From Clostridiales bacterium (lineage in GTDB: Bacteria > Bacillota > Clostridia > Lachnospirales > Lachnospiraceae), in assembly GCA_020859985.1 (NCBI GenBank), contig JAJBVD010000011.1, positions 1 through 49,071 of the forward strand: DNA of 49,071 bases, given 5' to 3'. A model generated the notes under the pieces. It ran no database searches. It was not told the origin of the DNA and saw only the letters and a program-made list of their open reading frames with translations. The stretch's first letter is position 1, and the number at the start of each line of letters is the position of its first letter. Of this stretch, positions 34,328-43,741 are shown in pieces. The position numbers were made by a program, and so were the translations under genes.

Positions 34328-37171
34328 ATGACGGAAGAGAAGATACGTGAACTGATGCCGCAGCTGACTCCGATGATGCAGCAGTATCTCCAGACCAAGC
34401 TGGAGTACATGGACTGCATTCTTTTTTATCGACTGGGCGATTTTTATGAGATGTTTTTTGACGACGCCCGGATAGCTTCGAAGGAGCTGGAGCTGACCCT
34501 TACAGGAAAGGACTGCGGCATGGCGGAGCGCGCGCCGATGTGCGGTGTGCCGTATCATGCGGTTGACGGATATCTGAATAAGCTGGTTTCCAAAGGATAT
34601 AAGGTCGCAATCGGAGAGCAGATGGAGGATCCAAAGCTTGCGAAAGGGCTTGTGAAACGGGAAGTCATCCGCATTGTCACACCGGGCACGAATCTGGATG
34701 CTCAGGCGCTGGATGAGACCCGCAACAATTATCTGATGTGTGTGGTGAGAGCCTGCCAGACGCGGAACGGCCTGGATTCCGCAGACCGCAGCGTCTGCCA
34801 ACCGCAAAGCGGTTCTGAAATTGCAGACGCAAGCTGCCGCCGAGAGAATTCGAGGGGGCGATACCTTTATGGCGTCTCCGTGGCGGATATCTCGACCGGC
34901 GAATACCTGATGTCGGAAGTGGATTCCGAGCGGAAGCTGTTTGATGAGATCGTTAAATTTTCTCCCTCCGAGCTGATCTGCAACCAGTCTTTTTATGTGA
35001 GTGGGATCGATCTTGAAGATATGCGCGAGCGCCTTGGCATTTCGGTATTTTCTCTGGAATCCTGGTATTTTGACGATGATCTTAGCAGCCGTGTGCTGAC
35101 GGAGCATTTTCATGTGGCGTCTCTGGAGGGGCTGGGCATCGCGGATTACACCTGCGGCGTGACTGCTGCCGGTGCGCTTCTGAAATACCTGATGGAGACG
35201 CAGAAGACTTCCATTGAGAATCTGACGCGCCTTGTGCCGTATTCGATCGGAAAATATATGATCCTTGACAGCTCCACGAGACGGAATCTGGAGCTTTGCG
35301 AGACGCTGCGCGAGAAAAAGAAAAGGGGTTCTCTCCTTTGGGTGCTGGACAAGACGAAGACGGCTATGGGAGCGCGTCTTCTGCGAAAATATGTAGAACA
35401 GCCTTTGATAGAAAAGGATGAGATCACGGCGCGTCTGGACGCAGTGGAAGAACTGAGGGATAACGCGATCACACGTGAGGAGCTGCGCGAATATTTAAAC
35501 CCGATCTACGACCTGGAGCGCCTGATCAGCCGTATCAGTTATCAGACGGCGAATCCCCGCGATATGATCGCGTTCAAGACCTCGCTTGCCATGCTGCCGC
35601 ACATCAAATACATTATGAAAAGTCTGGAAGCGCCGCTGCTTCGCCAGCTGGAAGAACAGATTGATGAGCTGACCGACGTACATGACCTGATCGAACAGTC
35701 TATTCTTGACGAGCCGCCGATCATCATCCGCGAGGGCGGCATTATCAAGGACGGATACAACGAAGAGGTGGACCGGCTGCGCAGCGCCAAGAACGACGGC
35801 AAGAGCTGGCTGGCAAAGCTGGAGGCCGAGGAACGCGAAAAGACCGGGATTAAAAACCTTCGTGTAAAGTTCAATAAGGTGTTCGGCTATTATCTGGAGG
35901 TCACGAATTCCTATAAGGATATGGTGCCGGATTATTATACACGCAAACAGACGCTCACCAATGCCGAGCGTTATATCACGCCGGAGCTTAAGGAACTGGA
36001 AGACACAATCTTAGGGGCGGAGGACCGTCTGGTCTCTCTGGAATACGCGCTCTACATTGAAGTCCGCTCCCAGGTCGCGGAGCAGATCGTCCGCATTCAG
36101 GAGACGGCCAGAGCGATTGCCGGGCTCGATGTGTTTGCTTCTCTGGCACAGGTCGCGGAGCACAACAATTACGTCAAGCCGACTATCAATGAGCGAGGCA
36201 GCATCGAGATCAAAAATGGCCGCCATCCGGTCGTGGAAAAAATGATCCCGAACGACATGTTTATCGCGAACGATACGAAGCTGGACAACGGGAAAAATCT
36301 CGTGTCTATCATTACCGGTCCGAACATGGCCGGAAAGTCGACGTATATGCGCCAGAGCGCTTTGATCGTCCTTCTCGCGCAGATTGGCAGCTTTGTTCCG
36401 GCGGACAGCGCAAAGATCGGTCTGGTTGACCGTATCTTTACGCGCGTCGGTGCGTCGGACGACCTTGCCAGCGGGCAGAGCACCTTCATGGTGGAGATGA
36501 CCGAGGTGGCGAATATCCTGCGCAACGCGACAAAGGACAGCCTGCTGATCCTCGATGAGATCGGCCGCGGCACCAGCACCTTTGACGGCCTCAGCATCGC
36601 CTGAGCTGTGCTGGAACACATCAGTAATCCCAAGCTGCTCGGTGCGAAGACTCTGTTTGCAACACATTATCACGAGCTGACGGAGCTGGAAGGCAAAATT
36701 CCCGGCGTCAACAATTACTGTATCGCGGTCAGGGAACAGGGGGACGACATCGTATTTCTGCGCAAGATCATCCCGGGCGGCGCGGACAAAAGCTATGGCA
36801 TACAGGTCGCCCGTCTGGCAGGCGTTCCAAAGAGCGTCACTGACCGCGCCAGAGAGCTCGCCGAAGAGCTTTCCAACGCCGATATAGCGTCTGCTGATCG
36901 CCTCGTTTCCGCTGCTTCTGAGCAGATTGCCCCAGACGAGGAAAATTCGTATTCTGCGGACGGAATATCCACTGGGGAAAAGCCAAAGAAATCGCGCTCG
37001 AAAAAGCCCGACCAGGTTGATTTGAACCAGATGTCATTTCTGGAGACCACGACTGACGCGGATGTCCTGAAAGAATTGCAGGAGCTGGATGTACCGAACA
37101 TGACGCCGATGGATGCGCTTAACACACTGTATCGGATGCAGGGGAAGCTGAAGAACCGGTGGCAGAAGTGA
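34328..37171 (+). pseudogene. mutS: DNA mismatch repair protein MutS, interrupted by an in-frame TGA
   Basis: From ATG 34328 (AAGGGA upstream) the frame encodes MutS: LEYMDCILFYRLGDFYEMFFDDA at the mismatch-binding end, then Walker A TGPNMAGKST and Walker B LLILDEIGRGTSTFDGLSIA. Codon 759 (36602-36604) is TGA. The frame continues with AVLEHISNPKLLGAKTLFATHYHELTE to 37171. Related MutS proteins often have tryptophan here (DGLSIAWA), so a single TGG-to-TGA change explains it. Other genes here end in TGA, so TGA is a normal stop. The loss removes the conserved THYHEL segment and the dimer-clamp end. The gene also carries an inserted palindromic element at residues 155-177. A GTG two codons after the stop could restart translation, without a visible ribosome site. 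Confidence 0.9.
34791..34859. repeat. 69-bp palindromic element inside mutS
   Basis: The outer stem is GCGTCTGC (34791-34798) with GCAGACGC (34823-34830), the inner stem is ACCGC/GCGGT, and the tail holds CTGCCGCCGA and CGAGGGGGC. It matches 38927-38995 in mutL at 49 of 69 positions with no gaps, read in a different frame. Extra sequence from about 34750 to 34790 can pair with the same arms (CAGACGC at 34757-34763). Confidence 0.8.
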
Positions 37172-37238
37172 AACTTTTGAAAAATGAATGGGATTTTGAT
37201 AGAAAAAATCAAAAGAATCGGATACTGAAAATTAGCAA

Positions 37239-37267
37239 TTGACATAAATGAAGCAGCATGCTATTAT
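37239..37267 (+). promoter_or_regulatory. Promoter of the putative antitoxin RNA
   Basis: TTGACA (37239-37244) and TATTAT (37262-37267) are 17 bp apart. The predicted start is near 37274. Confidence 0.8.
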
Positions 37268-37281
37268 CTGTTAAAGAAGAA

Positions 37282-37305
37282 GTGCTGCCGATAGACGGTT
37301 AGTCC
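37282..37305 (+). repeat. Inverted repeat, left arm, of the type I locus
   Basis: GTGCTGCC...GGTTAGTCC is repeated in reverse orientation at 37531-37559, so both convergent RNAs begin with the same sequence. Confidence 0.85.
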
Positions 37306-37320
37306 GATTATATTGTGTCA

Positions 37321-37361
37321 AAAATAACCGCTTTGTTTATCAGACTTGGGGCGGTTATTTT
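37321..37361. terminator. Shared bidirectional terminator of the type I locus
   Basis: AAAATAACCGC (37321-37331) pairs perfectly with GCGGTTATTTT (37351-37361). T-runs occur on both strands. The toxin stop codon (37355-37357) lies within the stem. Confidence 0.85.
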
Positions 37362-37453
37362 TGCGTCTTGCTACTCTTACCAATCGAGTAACCAAGACCG
37401 AATGAGGTCATGCAGAGACTTAATACTGCAATTAGATCACTGATGGTGAGCAT
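37355..37453 (-). CDS. Small hydrophobic peptide, putative type I toxin
   Basis: This minus-strand frame of 32 residues starts at an ATG with a perfect AAGGAGGA site (37461-37468) eight bases upstream. The peptide is MLTISDLIAVLSLCMTSFGL followed by GYSIGKSSKTQK: one membrane segment (about residues 4-24) and a short basic tail, the form of type I toxins such as Fst, TxpA and BsrG. It has its own promoter, a roughly 100-base leader, and faces a short convergent RNA. Similar LGYxIGK peptides seem familiar to me from Lachnospiraceae, but I cannot name a family. The length is below usual gene-calling limits. Confidence 0.7.
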   Translation of the reverse strand: MLTISDLIAVLSLCMTSFGLGYSIGKSSKTQK

Positions 37454-37530
37454 AAGCACGTCCTCCTTTCCTGTCGGATTTCTCAAATGGGAGATTTCTA
37501 TGTAATCAGGAATCACAGTTTCCTGTTAAA

Positions 37531-37559
37531 GGACTAACCGCCTACCGTTATGGCAGCAC
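37531..37559 (-). repeat. Inverted repeat, right arm, of the type I locus
   Basis: Read on the minus strand this is GTGCTGCC...GGTTAGTCC, at the very 5' end of the toxin mRNA. It contains a CUGCC/GGUAG hairpin and GGCGGUUA, which can pair with UAACCGCC near the mRNA's 3' end. Confidence 0.85.
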
Positions 37560-37566
37560 CGACTTT

Positions 37567-37595
37567 ATTATAATAAAAGTTTTCTCATAATGCAA
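37567..37595 (-). promoter_or_regulatory. Promoter of the putative toxin mRNA
   Basis: On the minus strand TTGCAT (37595-37590) and a consensus TATAAT (37572-37567) are 17 bp apart. The start is predicted near 37560. Confidence 0.8.
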
Positions 37596-37651
37596 TATTA
37601 AAATAATATTTTATATATTATAGGAATAGTGCGAAAGGAATTAATGATTTT

Positions 37652-39844
37652 ATGAATAAAATAGCGTTACTCAGTCAGGACACGATTGACAAGATAGCTG
37701 CGGGGGAAGTGGTGGAGCGTCCGGCTTCCGTCGTCAAAGAGCTGGTAGAGAACGCTGTGGACGCCGGGGCGAACGCAGTGACGGTTGAAATTAAGGACGG
37801 CGGTATTTCTTTGATCCGTATCACGGATAATGGATGCGGTATTCCGATAGATCAGGTACAGGATGCTTTTCTGCGGCATGCGACCAGCAAAATCCGCACG
37901 GTCGACGATCTTTTGACTTCCGGGACTCTGGGGTTCCGCGGCGAGGCGCTCTCCAGCATCGCTGCGGTCTGCCAGGTGGAGATGATCACCAAGACGCCGG
38001 GAAGTCTGCTTGGCGTGCGGTATGTTATTGAAGGCGGAGTCGAAAAATCTTTAGAAGAGATCGGTGCGCCCGAAGGGACTACTTTTCTGGTGCGGAATCT
38101 TTTTTATCATACTCCCGCGAGACGGAAATTCTTAAAGAGCGCGACGACGGAGGCCGGCTATGTCAGCGACCTGATGGAGCGTCTGGCTCTTTCGCATCCG
38201 AATATTGCATTCAAATTTATTAATAACCGGGATACGAAGCTTCACACCTCAGGTAATGGTAGAATCAAAGATATTATATATGGTGTTTATGGCCGTGAGA
38301 TTACCTCCAATGTCGTTGAAATTGAGTCGGAAAACGGTCCGATGCGGATCAGCGGGTATATCGGCAAGCCGGTCATTTCCCGCGGGAACCGCAACTATGA
38401 GAATTATTTCGTCAACGGCAGATATGTCCGCAGCGCGATCATTGCCCGGGCGATTGAGGACGCTTACAAGCCTTTCATGATGAGTCACCGCTACCCGCTT
38501 ACCGTTCTGACATTGGACATTGACACCGATCAGGTGGACGTCAACGTGCATCCGACAAAGATGGAGGTCCGTTTTGCAGACCAGAGCTTTGTCTATGATC
38601 AGGTGTACAATGCTGTCAAAGAGGGGCTTATTCACCGCGAACTGATACCGGAGTTTACGATAGAGAATAAGCCGATCGTGCCGTCAAAGTCTGGGACGGA
38701 AATGCCAGGAGCGGCGTCTGTTAAAGCAGATTCCGATACTCAATCGAATATAGGCGGCAGGACGGAAAACGAAGATACCGCAGCGACAGAGGGAAAAACC
38801 GGAAAATCAGGGAAATTAGAGAAATCATCTCCGTTCCGTTATCCGGAGCCTTTTGAGAAAGTGCGCAGCCAGCTGCTCGCGGAATCAAAAAGTCCGTATG
38901 AGCCAAAGTATCCGAACCATGATACAGCATCTGCCCGCCGCGAAGCGGCCTTTCAATGGCAGATGCGATCTGCCGCCGACGCGGAGCGAGGGGGCAATTC
39001 CACAGCATCTGCCCGCCGCGAAAGCAGTTCTTTTGACTTGCCACAAAAAAAGACGGGGATTTTAAAACCTGTTACGGGGATGCTGACCCAGAATGAAGCG
39101 GAGCCTCAAAATGAAAGCGGTGGAACACAGAAAACAGGCTGTGAAACTGATGACAAACGCAATGAATCTTCCATTTCAATGCCAGAACAGAAAAACGAAG
39201 AGAACATCGGGGCAAAGCCCGTTCAGATGGAACTTTTTGACGACCAGCTTCTGAATGAACAGAACGTGAAACGGCATAAGCTGATCGGACAGGTTTTTGA
39301 TACCTACTGGATCGTGGAATTTCAGGACAAAATGTATATCATCGACCAGCATGCGGCACATGAAAAGGTGCTGTATGAACGTTTTATGAAAGACCTGGCA
39401 GAGAAAAAGCAGACATCCCAGATGGTCACACCGCCCATCATCGTATCGCTGTCCATGCAGGAAGAAGAAATGCTGAAAAAGCATATGGATCGTTTTACAG
39501 AGGTTGGATTTGAGGTTGAGCCGTTTGGCGGCAGAGAGTATTCCATTTGTGCGGTCCCCGGCAATCTTTACAGCATTGCCGACCGGACGCTTTTCATGGA
39601 AATGCTGGACGGGCTGACTGATGTTTCCGAACGGGCTTCGGATCAGGCTATTCGTGAAAAGATTGCTTCCATGTCCTGCAAGGCGGCGGTCAAGGGCAAT
39701 CGCCGACTGTCTGTTCAGGAAGTGGATGCTCTGATCGGGGAGTTGCTGACGTTGGAAAATCCATACAATTGTCCGCATGGACGGCCAACGATCATTGCGA
39801 TGACAAAATATGAGCTGGAGAAGAAATTCAAGCGAGTTGTATAG
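37652..39844 (+). CDS. mutL: DNA mismatch repair protein MutL
   Basis: This 730-residue protein has an N-terminal GHKL ATPase (IAAGEVVERPASVVKELVENAVDAGA, DNGCGI, TLGFRGEALSSI) at residues 1-330. A low-complexity linker spans about 340-510, and a C-terminal endonuclease domain contains the metal motif DQHAAHEKVLYE and the late NCPHGRPT. It is therefore a nicking MutL as in most non-enteric bacteria. The linker holds a palindromic DNA element at residues 426-448 and a 21-bp partial copy at 451-457. A GAAAGGA site precedes the ATG. It ends 12 bp before miaA. Confidence 0.96.
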   Translation: MNKIALLSQDTIDKIAAGEVVERPASVVKELVENAVDAGANAVTVEIKDGGISLIRITDNGCGIPIDQVQDAFLRHATSKIRTVDDLLTSGTLGFRGEALSSIAAVCQVEMITKTPGSLLGVRYVIEGGVEKSLEEIGAPEGTTFLVRNLFYHTPARRKFLKSATTEAGYVSDLMERLALSHPNIAFKFINNRDTKLHTSGNGRIKDIIYGVYGREITSNVVEIESENGPMRISGYIGKPVISRGNRNYENYFVNGRYVRSAIIARAIEDAYKPFMMSHRYPLTVLTLDIDTDQVDVNVHPTKMEVRFADQSFVYDQVYNAVKEGLIHRELIPEFTIENKPIVPSKSGTEMPGAASVKADSDTQSNIGGRTENEDTAATEGKTGKSGKLEKSSPFRYPEPFEKVRSQLLAESKSPYEPKYPNHDTASARREAAFQWQMRSAADAERGGNSTASARRESSSFDLPQKKTGILKPVTGMLTQNEAEPQNESGGTQKTGCETDDKRNESSISMPEQKNEENIGAKPVQMELFDDQLLNEQNVKRHKLIGQVFDTYWIVEFQDKMYIIDQHAAHEKVLYERFMKDLAEKKQTSQMVTPPIIVSLSMQEEEMLKKHMDRFTEVGFEVEPFGGREYSICAVPGNLYSIADRTLFMEMLDGLTDVSERASDQAIREKIASMSCKAAVKGNRRLSVQEVDALIGELLTLENPYNCPHGRPTIIAMTKYELEKKFKRVV
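38927..38995. repeat. 69-bp palindromic element inside mutL
   Basis: The outer stem is GCATCTGCC (38927-38935) with GGCAGATGC (38958-38966), the inner stem is GCCGC/GCGGC with a GAA loop, and the tail has CTGCCGCCGA and CGAGGGGGC. It encodes ASARREAAFQWQMRSAADAE and a few further residues in frame. It is homologous without gaps to 34791-34859 in mutS. Confidence 0.85.
39002..39022. repeat. Partial second copy of the element in mutL
   Basis: Twenty-one bases are identical to 38924-38944 (ACAGCATCTG to GCCGCGAA). The copy lies 78 bp (26 codons) downstream and in the same frame, encoding TASARRE again. It looks like a terminal duplication from insertion or slippage. Confidence 0.85.
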
Positions 39845-39856
39845 AGGTGACCGTGC

Positions 39857-40816
39857 ATGAGTCAGGAAAAACTACCGTTCATTATTCTCACCGGTCCAAC
39901 TGCCGTCGGAAAGACACACCTGTCTGTGGAGCTTGCAAAACGCATCGGCGGAGAAATCATCTCGGCGGATTCGATGCAGGTTTATCGGGGGATGGATATC
40001 GGCTCTGCAAAAGTGACGCCGGAGGAGATGCAGGGCGTTCCGCATTATTTGATCGATGAATTCGAGCCGTGGGAAGAATTTCATGTGGTAAAATTTCAGC
40101 AATATGCTATACGCTATATTCAGGAAATTCATGCACGCGGGCGAATACCAATCCTTGTGGGGGGTACCGGCTTTTATATTCAGGCCGTTCTCTACGGGAT
40201 TGATTTTACGGAGCATGGCTCGGACAGTTCTTACAGGGATTCGCTGGAGGCACTTGCGAAGGAACGGGATCCGCAGGTGCTTCACGATATGCTGCGCGAT
40301 GTCGACCCGGAATCTGCTGACGCAATCCATGCGAACAATATGAAGCGCGTGATTCGGGCACTGGAATTCTACCATGAGACAGGAACGAAGATCTCTGCGC
40401 ACAATGCGAAGGAGCGGGAAAAACAGTCTCCTTACAATTTTGCGTATTTTGTATTAAATGACGACCGCGCCGTGCTTTATGACAGGATTGACCGCCGGGT
40501 GGACAAGATGATGGAAGCCGGACTTCTGGATGAGGTGAAACGCTTGCGGGAGGAAGGCTGCACCCGGGATATGGTGTCTATGCAGGGACTTGGATATAAA
40601 GAGATGCTGGATTATCTTGACGGCAGGTATTCATTAAATGAGGCAGTTCGCGTCCTGAAGCGAGATACCCGCCATTTTGCAAAACGCCAGCTCACCTGGT
40701 TCCGCAGAGAGCGGGATGTGATTTGGCTGGATAAGTCTGAATTTGATCATGACGAAGAGCGAATTCTGGAACAGATGTCAGATCTGCTGCGCAGTAAAGG
40801 CATTCTTTTGGATTGA
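39857..40816 (+). CDS. miaA: tRNA dimethylallyltransferase
   Basis: This 319-residue protein has P-loop LTGPTAVGKTHLSVELA, DSMQVYRGMDIGSAK, GVPHYLIDE, LVGGTGFYIQA and the late QGLGYKEMLDYL. MiaA adds dimethylallyl to A37 of tRNAs reading U-starting codons. GAGGTG precedes the ATG, and the gene follows mutL by 12 bp, the usual mutL-miaA coupling. Confidence 0.97.
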   Translation: MSQEKLPFIILTGPTAVGKTHLSVELAKRIGGEIISADSMQVYRGMDIGSAKVTPEEMQGVPHYLIDEFEPWEEFHVVKFQQYAIRYIQEIHARGRIPILVGGTGFYIQAVLYGIDFTEHGSDSSYRDSLEALAKERDPQVLHDMLRDVDPESADAIHANNMKRVIRALEFYHETGTKISAHNAKEREKQSPYNFAYFVLNDDRAVLYDRIDRRVDKMMEAGLLDEVKRLREEGCTRDMVSMQGLGYKEMLDYLDGRYSLNEAVRVLKRDTRHFAKRQLTWFRRERDVIWLDKSEFDHDEERILEQMSDLLRSKGILLD

Positions 40817-40955
40817 ATTGTTCATGCCTGCAACGCGGACGTAGACAAATGATAAGAAAAAGGTGCCGCAGGAGGCGCAAAAAATATATAACTGCAAGAT
40901 TGCAGCAGAACAGGAGTACGGAAATCGGAGTAAGAAAAAAGGAGCTTTGAAAAAC

Positions 40956-42233
40956 ATGACACAGATGTATGAATCTCTCGGCATCAGCCGCGAAGTTTAC
41001 GAATATTCAGAAAAAATCCTGAATGGTCTGAATGACCGCTTCCAGAAAATAGATGAAACTTCGGAATACAATCAGCTCAAGGTGATCAAGGCGATGCAGG
41101 ACGCCCGCGTGAGCGCGGAATGCTTTGAAACCTCCAGCGGCTATGGTTACAATGATCGCGGCCGCGATACGCTCGAAGCGGTGTATGCGAACATTTTTCA
41201 TACGGAGGCCGCTCTGGTGCGTCCGCAGATTACCTGCGGTACGCATGCGCTGGCAATTGCCTTGTCCGCCAATCTGCGGCCAGGAGATGAGCTGCTGTCC
41301 ATATCCGGTAAGCCATATGATACATTGGAAGAAGTGATCGGCATCCGACCGTCCCGCGGTTCTCTGGCGGAGTATGGTGTGACCTACGCACAGGTGGATC
41401 TTCTTCCGGATGGGGGCTTTGATTATGATGCGATTCGGAAGGCGATAAAGCCGCAGACAAAGCTGGTGGAGATTCAGCGATCCAAAGGATATCAGACCAG
41501 ACCAACGTTGTCGGTGACACAGATAGGGGAGGCTATTGCGTTTGTCAAAAGCATCCGCCCGGACATTCTCTGCATGGTTGATAACTGCTACGGAGAATTT
41601 GTGGAGAAAAAGGAGCCGGGAGAGCTTGGAGCGGATATGGTCGTCGGTTCTCTGATCAAAAATCCCGGCGGCGGGCTGGCACCGGCGGGAGGATATATCG
41701 CGGGAACACTTGCCTGTATTGAACAGTGTGCGTTCCGTCTGACCTCACCGGGACTCGGACGTGAGGTTGGCGCAAACTTTGGTGTTATGCAGTCCTTTTA
41801 TCAGGGACTGTTTCTTGCGCCGACCGTGACAGCAGCCGCTCTGAAGGGGGCTGTTTTTGCCGCGAATGTCTACGAAAATCTGGGATTTGCGGTTGTTCCG
41901 AACGGATCGGAGGAGAGACATGATATCATTCAGGCGATAACCTTTGGCTTCCCGGAAGGCGTGATTTCCTTTTGTGAGGGGATTCAGGCGGCTGCGCCGG
42001 TGGACAGCTACGTGACGCCGGAACCGTGGGCGATGCCGGGGTATGACAGCGATGTGATCATGGCGGCGGGAGCGTTTGTACAGGGCTCCTCGATCGAACT
42101 GAGCGCGGACGGCCCGATTAAGCCGCCGTATGCGGTCTACTTTCAGGGGGGACTGACCTGGCCGCATGCGAAGCTGGGGATCATGATGTCGCTGCAGAAG
42201 CTGTACGAGAAAGGCCTGGTAAAGCTTGCCTGA
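40956..42233 (+). CDS. Methionine gamma-lyase-like PLP protein (YnbB / aluminium resistance family)
   Basis: This 425-residue PLP-dependent protein starts at the ATG after AAGGAG. Family marks are SGYGYNDRGRDTLEAVYA, RPQITCGTHALA, DNCYGEFVEKKEPGELGAD and the PLP-lysine region VGSLIKNPGGG. The family sits after miaA or hfq in many Firmicutes and was named for aluminium resistance; its substrate is not settled. It is likely co-transcribed with miaA. Confidence 0.9.
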   Translation: MTQMYESLGISREVYEYSEKILNGLNDRFQKIDETSEYNQLKVIKAMQDARVSAECFETSSGYGYNDRGRDTLEAVYANIFHTEAALVRPQITCGTHALAIALSANLRPGDELLSISGKPYDTLEEVIGIRPSRGSLAEYGVTYAQVDLLPDGGFDYDAIRKAIKPQTKLVEIQRSKGYQTRPTLSVTQIGEAIAFVKSIRPDILCMVDNCYGEFVEKKEPGELGADMVVGSLIKNPGGGLAPAGGYIAGTLACIEQCAFRLTSPGLGREVGANFGVMQSFYQGLFLAPTVTAAALKGAVFAANVYENLGFAVVPNGSEERHDIIQAITFGFPEGVISFCEGIQAAAPVDSYVTPEPWAMPGYDSDVIMAAGAFVQGSSIELSADGPIKPPYAVYFQGGLTWPHAKLGIMMSLQKLYEKGLVKLA

Positions 42234-42283
42234 GGTATGTTTTGCTGCACACAGTTGTGATTTCGAAGAAGCAGGAGAAGGCG

Positions 42284-43741
42284 ATGGCAAAAAATATTCT
42301 GATCATTGGCGCGGGGGCTGCAGGACTTACCGCTGCGATATCCGCAGCGCGCACCGGCGCGAATGTAACGGTTCTGGAAGCACAGGAACGTCCGGGCAGA
42401 AAGCTGCTTGTCACCGGAAACGGACGGTGTAATCTCACGAATATGGCTGAGAATATGGCTGAGCAGTACCGTGGTACGGGGGCAGCTCTTGCCTCCGGAC
42501 TGATTCGGAAATTTGGCACAGCTGCTACGCTGGACTTTTTTCACGGAATGGGGCTCCTTACACAGGTGAAGAATGGATATGTCTATCCCTATACAGGACA
42601 GTCTGCATCCGTATTAGAGGTACTGCTCGCGGAGCTTCGCCGATTGAAGGTGAAGGTGAAGTTTTCACAGGAGATCACAGAGATTGTGACTCAGTCATCA
42701 ACAGCTCGTTTCGCGGTTGTTACGCCCACCTGGACATATAAGGCGGATACGCTGATCCTTGCCTGCGGTTCGAAAGCTGCGCCTTCTACAGGAGCATCCG
42801 GAAAAGGTTATCTGCTGGCTCAAAAGCTTGGCCATACAATCCTGAATCCTCGTCCGGCGCTTGTGCCTCTGATCAGCAATGCCTCGTTTTTAAATCGTGT
42901 TGCAGGGGTGCGCTGCCGCGCGAAGATCACCCTGTTACGTTCCGTTTTTTTTGAAGATAAATTTGTAAAGGAAGGTTTTTCTGCAGCAGCAGATAAAACA
43001 TACAGAGAACTTTTGTATCAGGAAAATATACTAAAATACGAAGAAATCACTCACGACGTTGGGGAACTGCAGTGGACGAACTATGGTGTGTCCGGTATAG
43101 TGATTTTCCAGCTGTCACGGTATATAGAATCTGAATTAGATCAGGCACCTGTCAAAACAGCAAACAAAGCAGCGAAATTATCAAAAACAACCAGAGTTGC
43201 AGCGAAAACAGAGAATGCTGCTTATGCTATAAGCATAGATTTTTTCCCTGAACACAGCGGGCAGATGCTGGAATCACTGCTTACCAAACGAGCAGCTGAG
43301 CTTTCGAAAGAGCCGGTTTCCGTATTGCTTCGTGGGCTGCTGAACGAAAAGCTGATACCGGTAGTACTGGATCAGACAGCGAATTTACCTGAAAACAGCG
43401 GGGCTTTGGTACGCTCTGATATCATCAGGCTCTGTCATACACTGAAAGCATTTTTGCTGCCTGTTACCGGGACGAAGTCATTTGAGCAGGCACAGATCTG
43501 CAGCGGCGGTGTAGATTGTCGGGAGGTTACGGAAGAGCTGGAATCGCGTCTGCATAGTGGGCTTTATTTTGCAGGAGAAATGCTGGATGTGGATGGACCG
43601 TGCGGCGGTTATAATCTGCAATGGGCGTGGACCAGCGGATTCCTTGCGGGAGCGTCGGCCTCCCGCGAAGCTAAGGAGAGCAAAAGAGATGGGCAGCAGG
43701 GAAATTATCGAAAATACCATACTTCAATATCCGATCTGTGA
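42284..43741 (+). CDS. FAD-dependent flavoprotein, HI0933/YhiN family
   Basis: This 485-residue protein has the dinucleotide-binding start ILIIGAGAAGLTAAISAARTGANV, RPGRKLLVTGNGRCNLTN (family signature), and the C-terminal GGVDCREV...GLYFAGEMLDVDGPCGGYNLQWAWTSG. Members are putative oxidoreductases of unknown substrate. The insert near residues 290-310 is Lys/Ala-rich. Its last 53 bases overlap the DUF2284 gene. Confidence 0.92.
   Translation: MAKNILIIGAGAAGLTAAISAARTGANVTVLEAQERPGRKLLVTGNGRCNLTNMAENMAEQYRGTGAALASGLIRKFGTAATLDFFHGMGLLTQVKNGYVYPYTGQSASVLEVLLAELRRLKVKVKFSQEITEIVTQSSTARFAVVTPTWTYKADTLILACGSKAAPSTGASGKGYLLAQKLGHTILNPRPALVPLISNASFLNRVAGVRCRAKITLLRSVFFEDKFVKEGFSAAADKTYRELLYQENILKYEEITHDVGELQWTNYGVSGIVIFQLSRYIESELDQAPVKTANKAAKLSKTTRVAAKTENAAYAISIDFFPEHSGQMLESLLTKRAAELSKEPVSVLLRGLLNEKLIPVVLDQTANLPENSGALVRSDIIRLCHTLKAFLLPVTGTKSFEQAQICSGGVDCREVTEELESRLHSGLYFAGEMLDVDGPCGGYNLQWAWTSGFLAGASASREAKESKRDGQQGNYRKYHTSISDL

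Larger units (their letters stand above)
37274..37361 (+). ncRNA. Putative antitoxin RNA of a type I toxin-antitoxin locus
   Basis: A strong promoter feeds a roughly 90-nt transcript that ends at the shared terminator hairpin 37321-37361. It has no start codon with a ribosome site. Its last ~40 bases are antisense to the end of the toxin mRNA. Its 5' part (37282-37305) has the same sequence as the toxin mRNA's 5' end. UAACCGC in its 3' half can pair with GCGGUUA in the toxin leader. Confidence 0.65.

Noticed and set aside
36602-36604. Genome-wide recoding of TGA as tryptophan
   Set aside because: miaA, ubiX, the HI0933 gene, mreC and the mutS end all stop at TGA, and tryptophan is written TGG throughout.
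38924-39022. CRISPR-like array in mutL
   Set aside because: Only one full and one partial repeat occur, in frame within a coding linker, with no cas genes.
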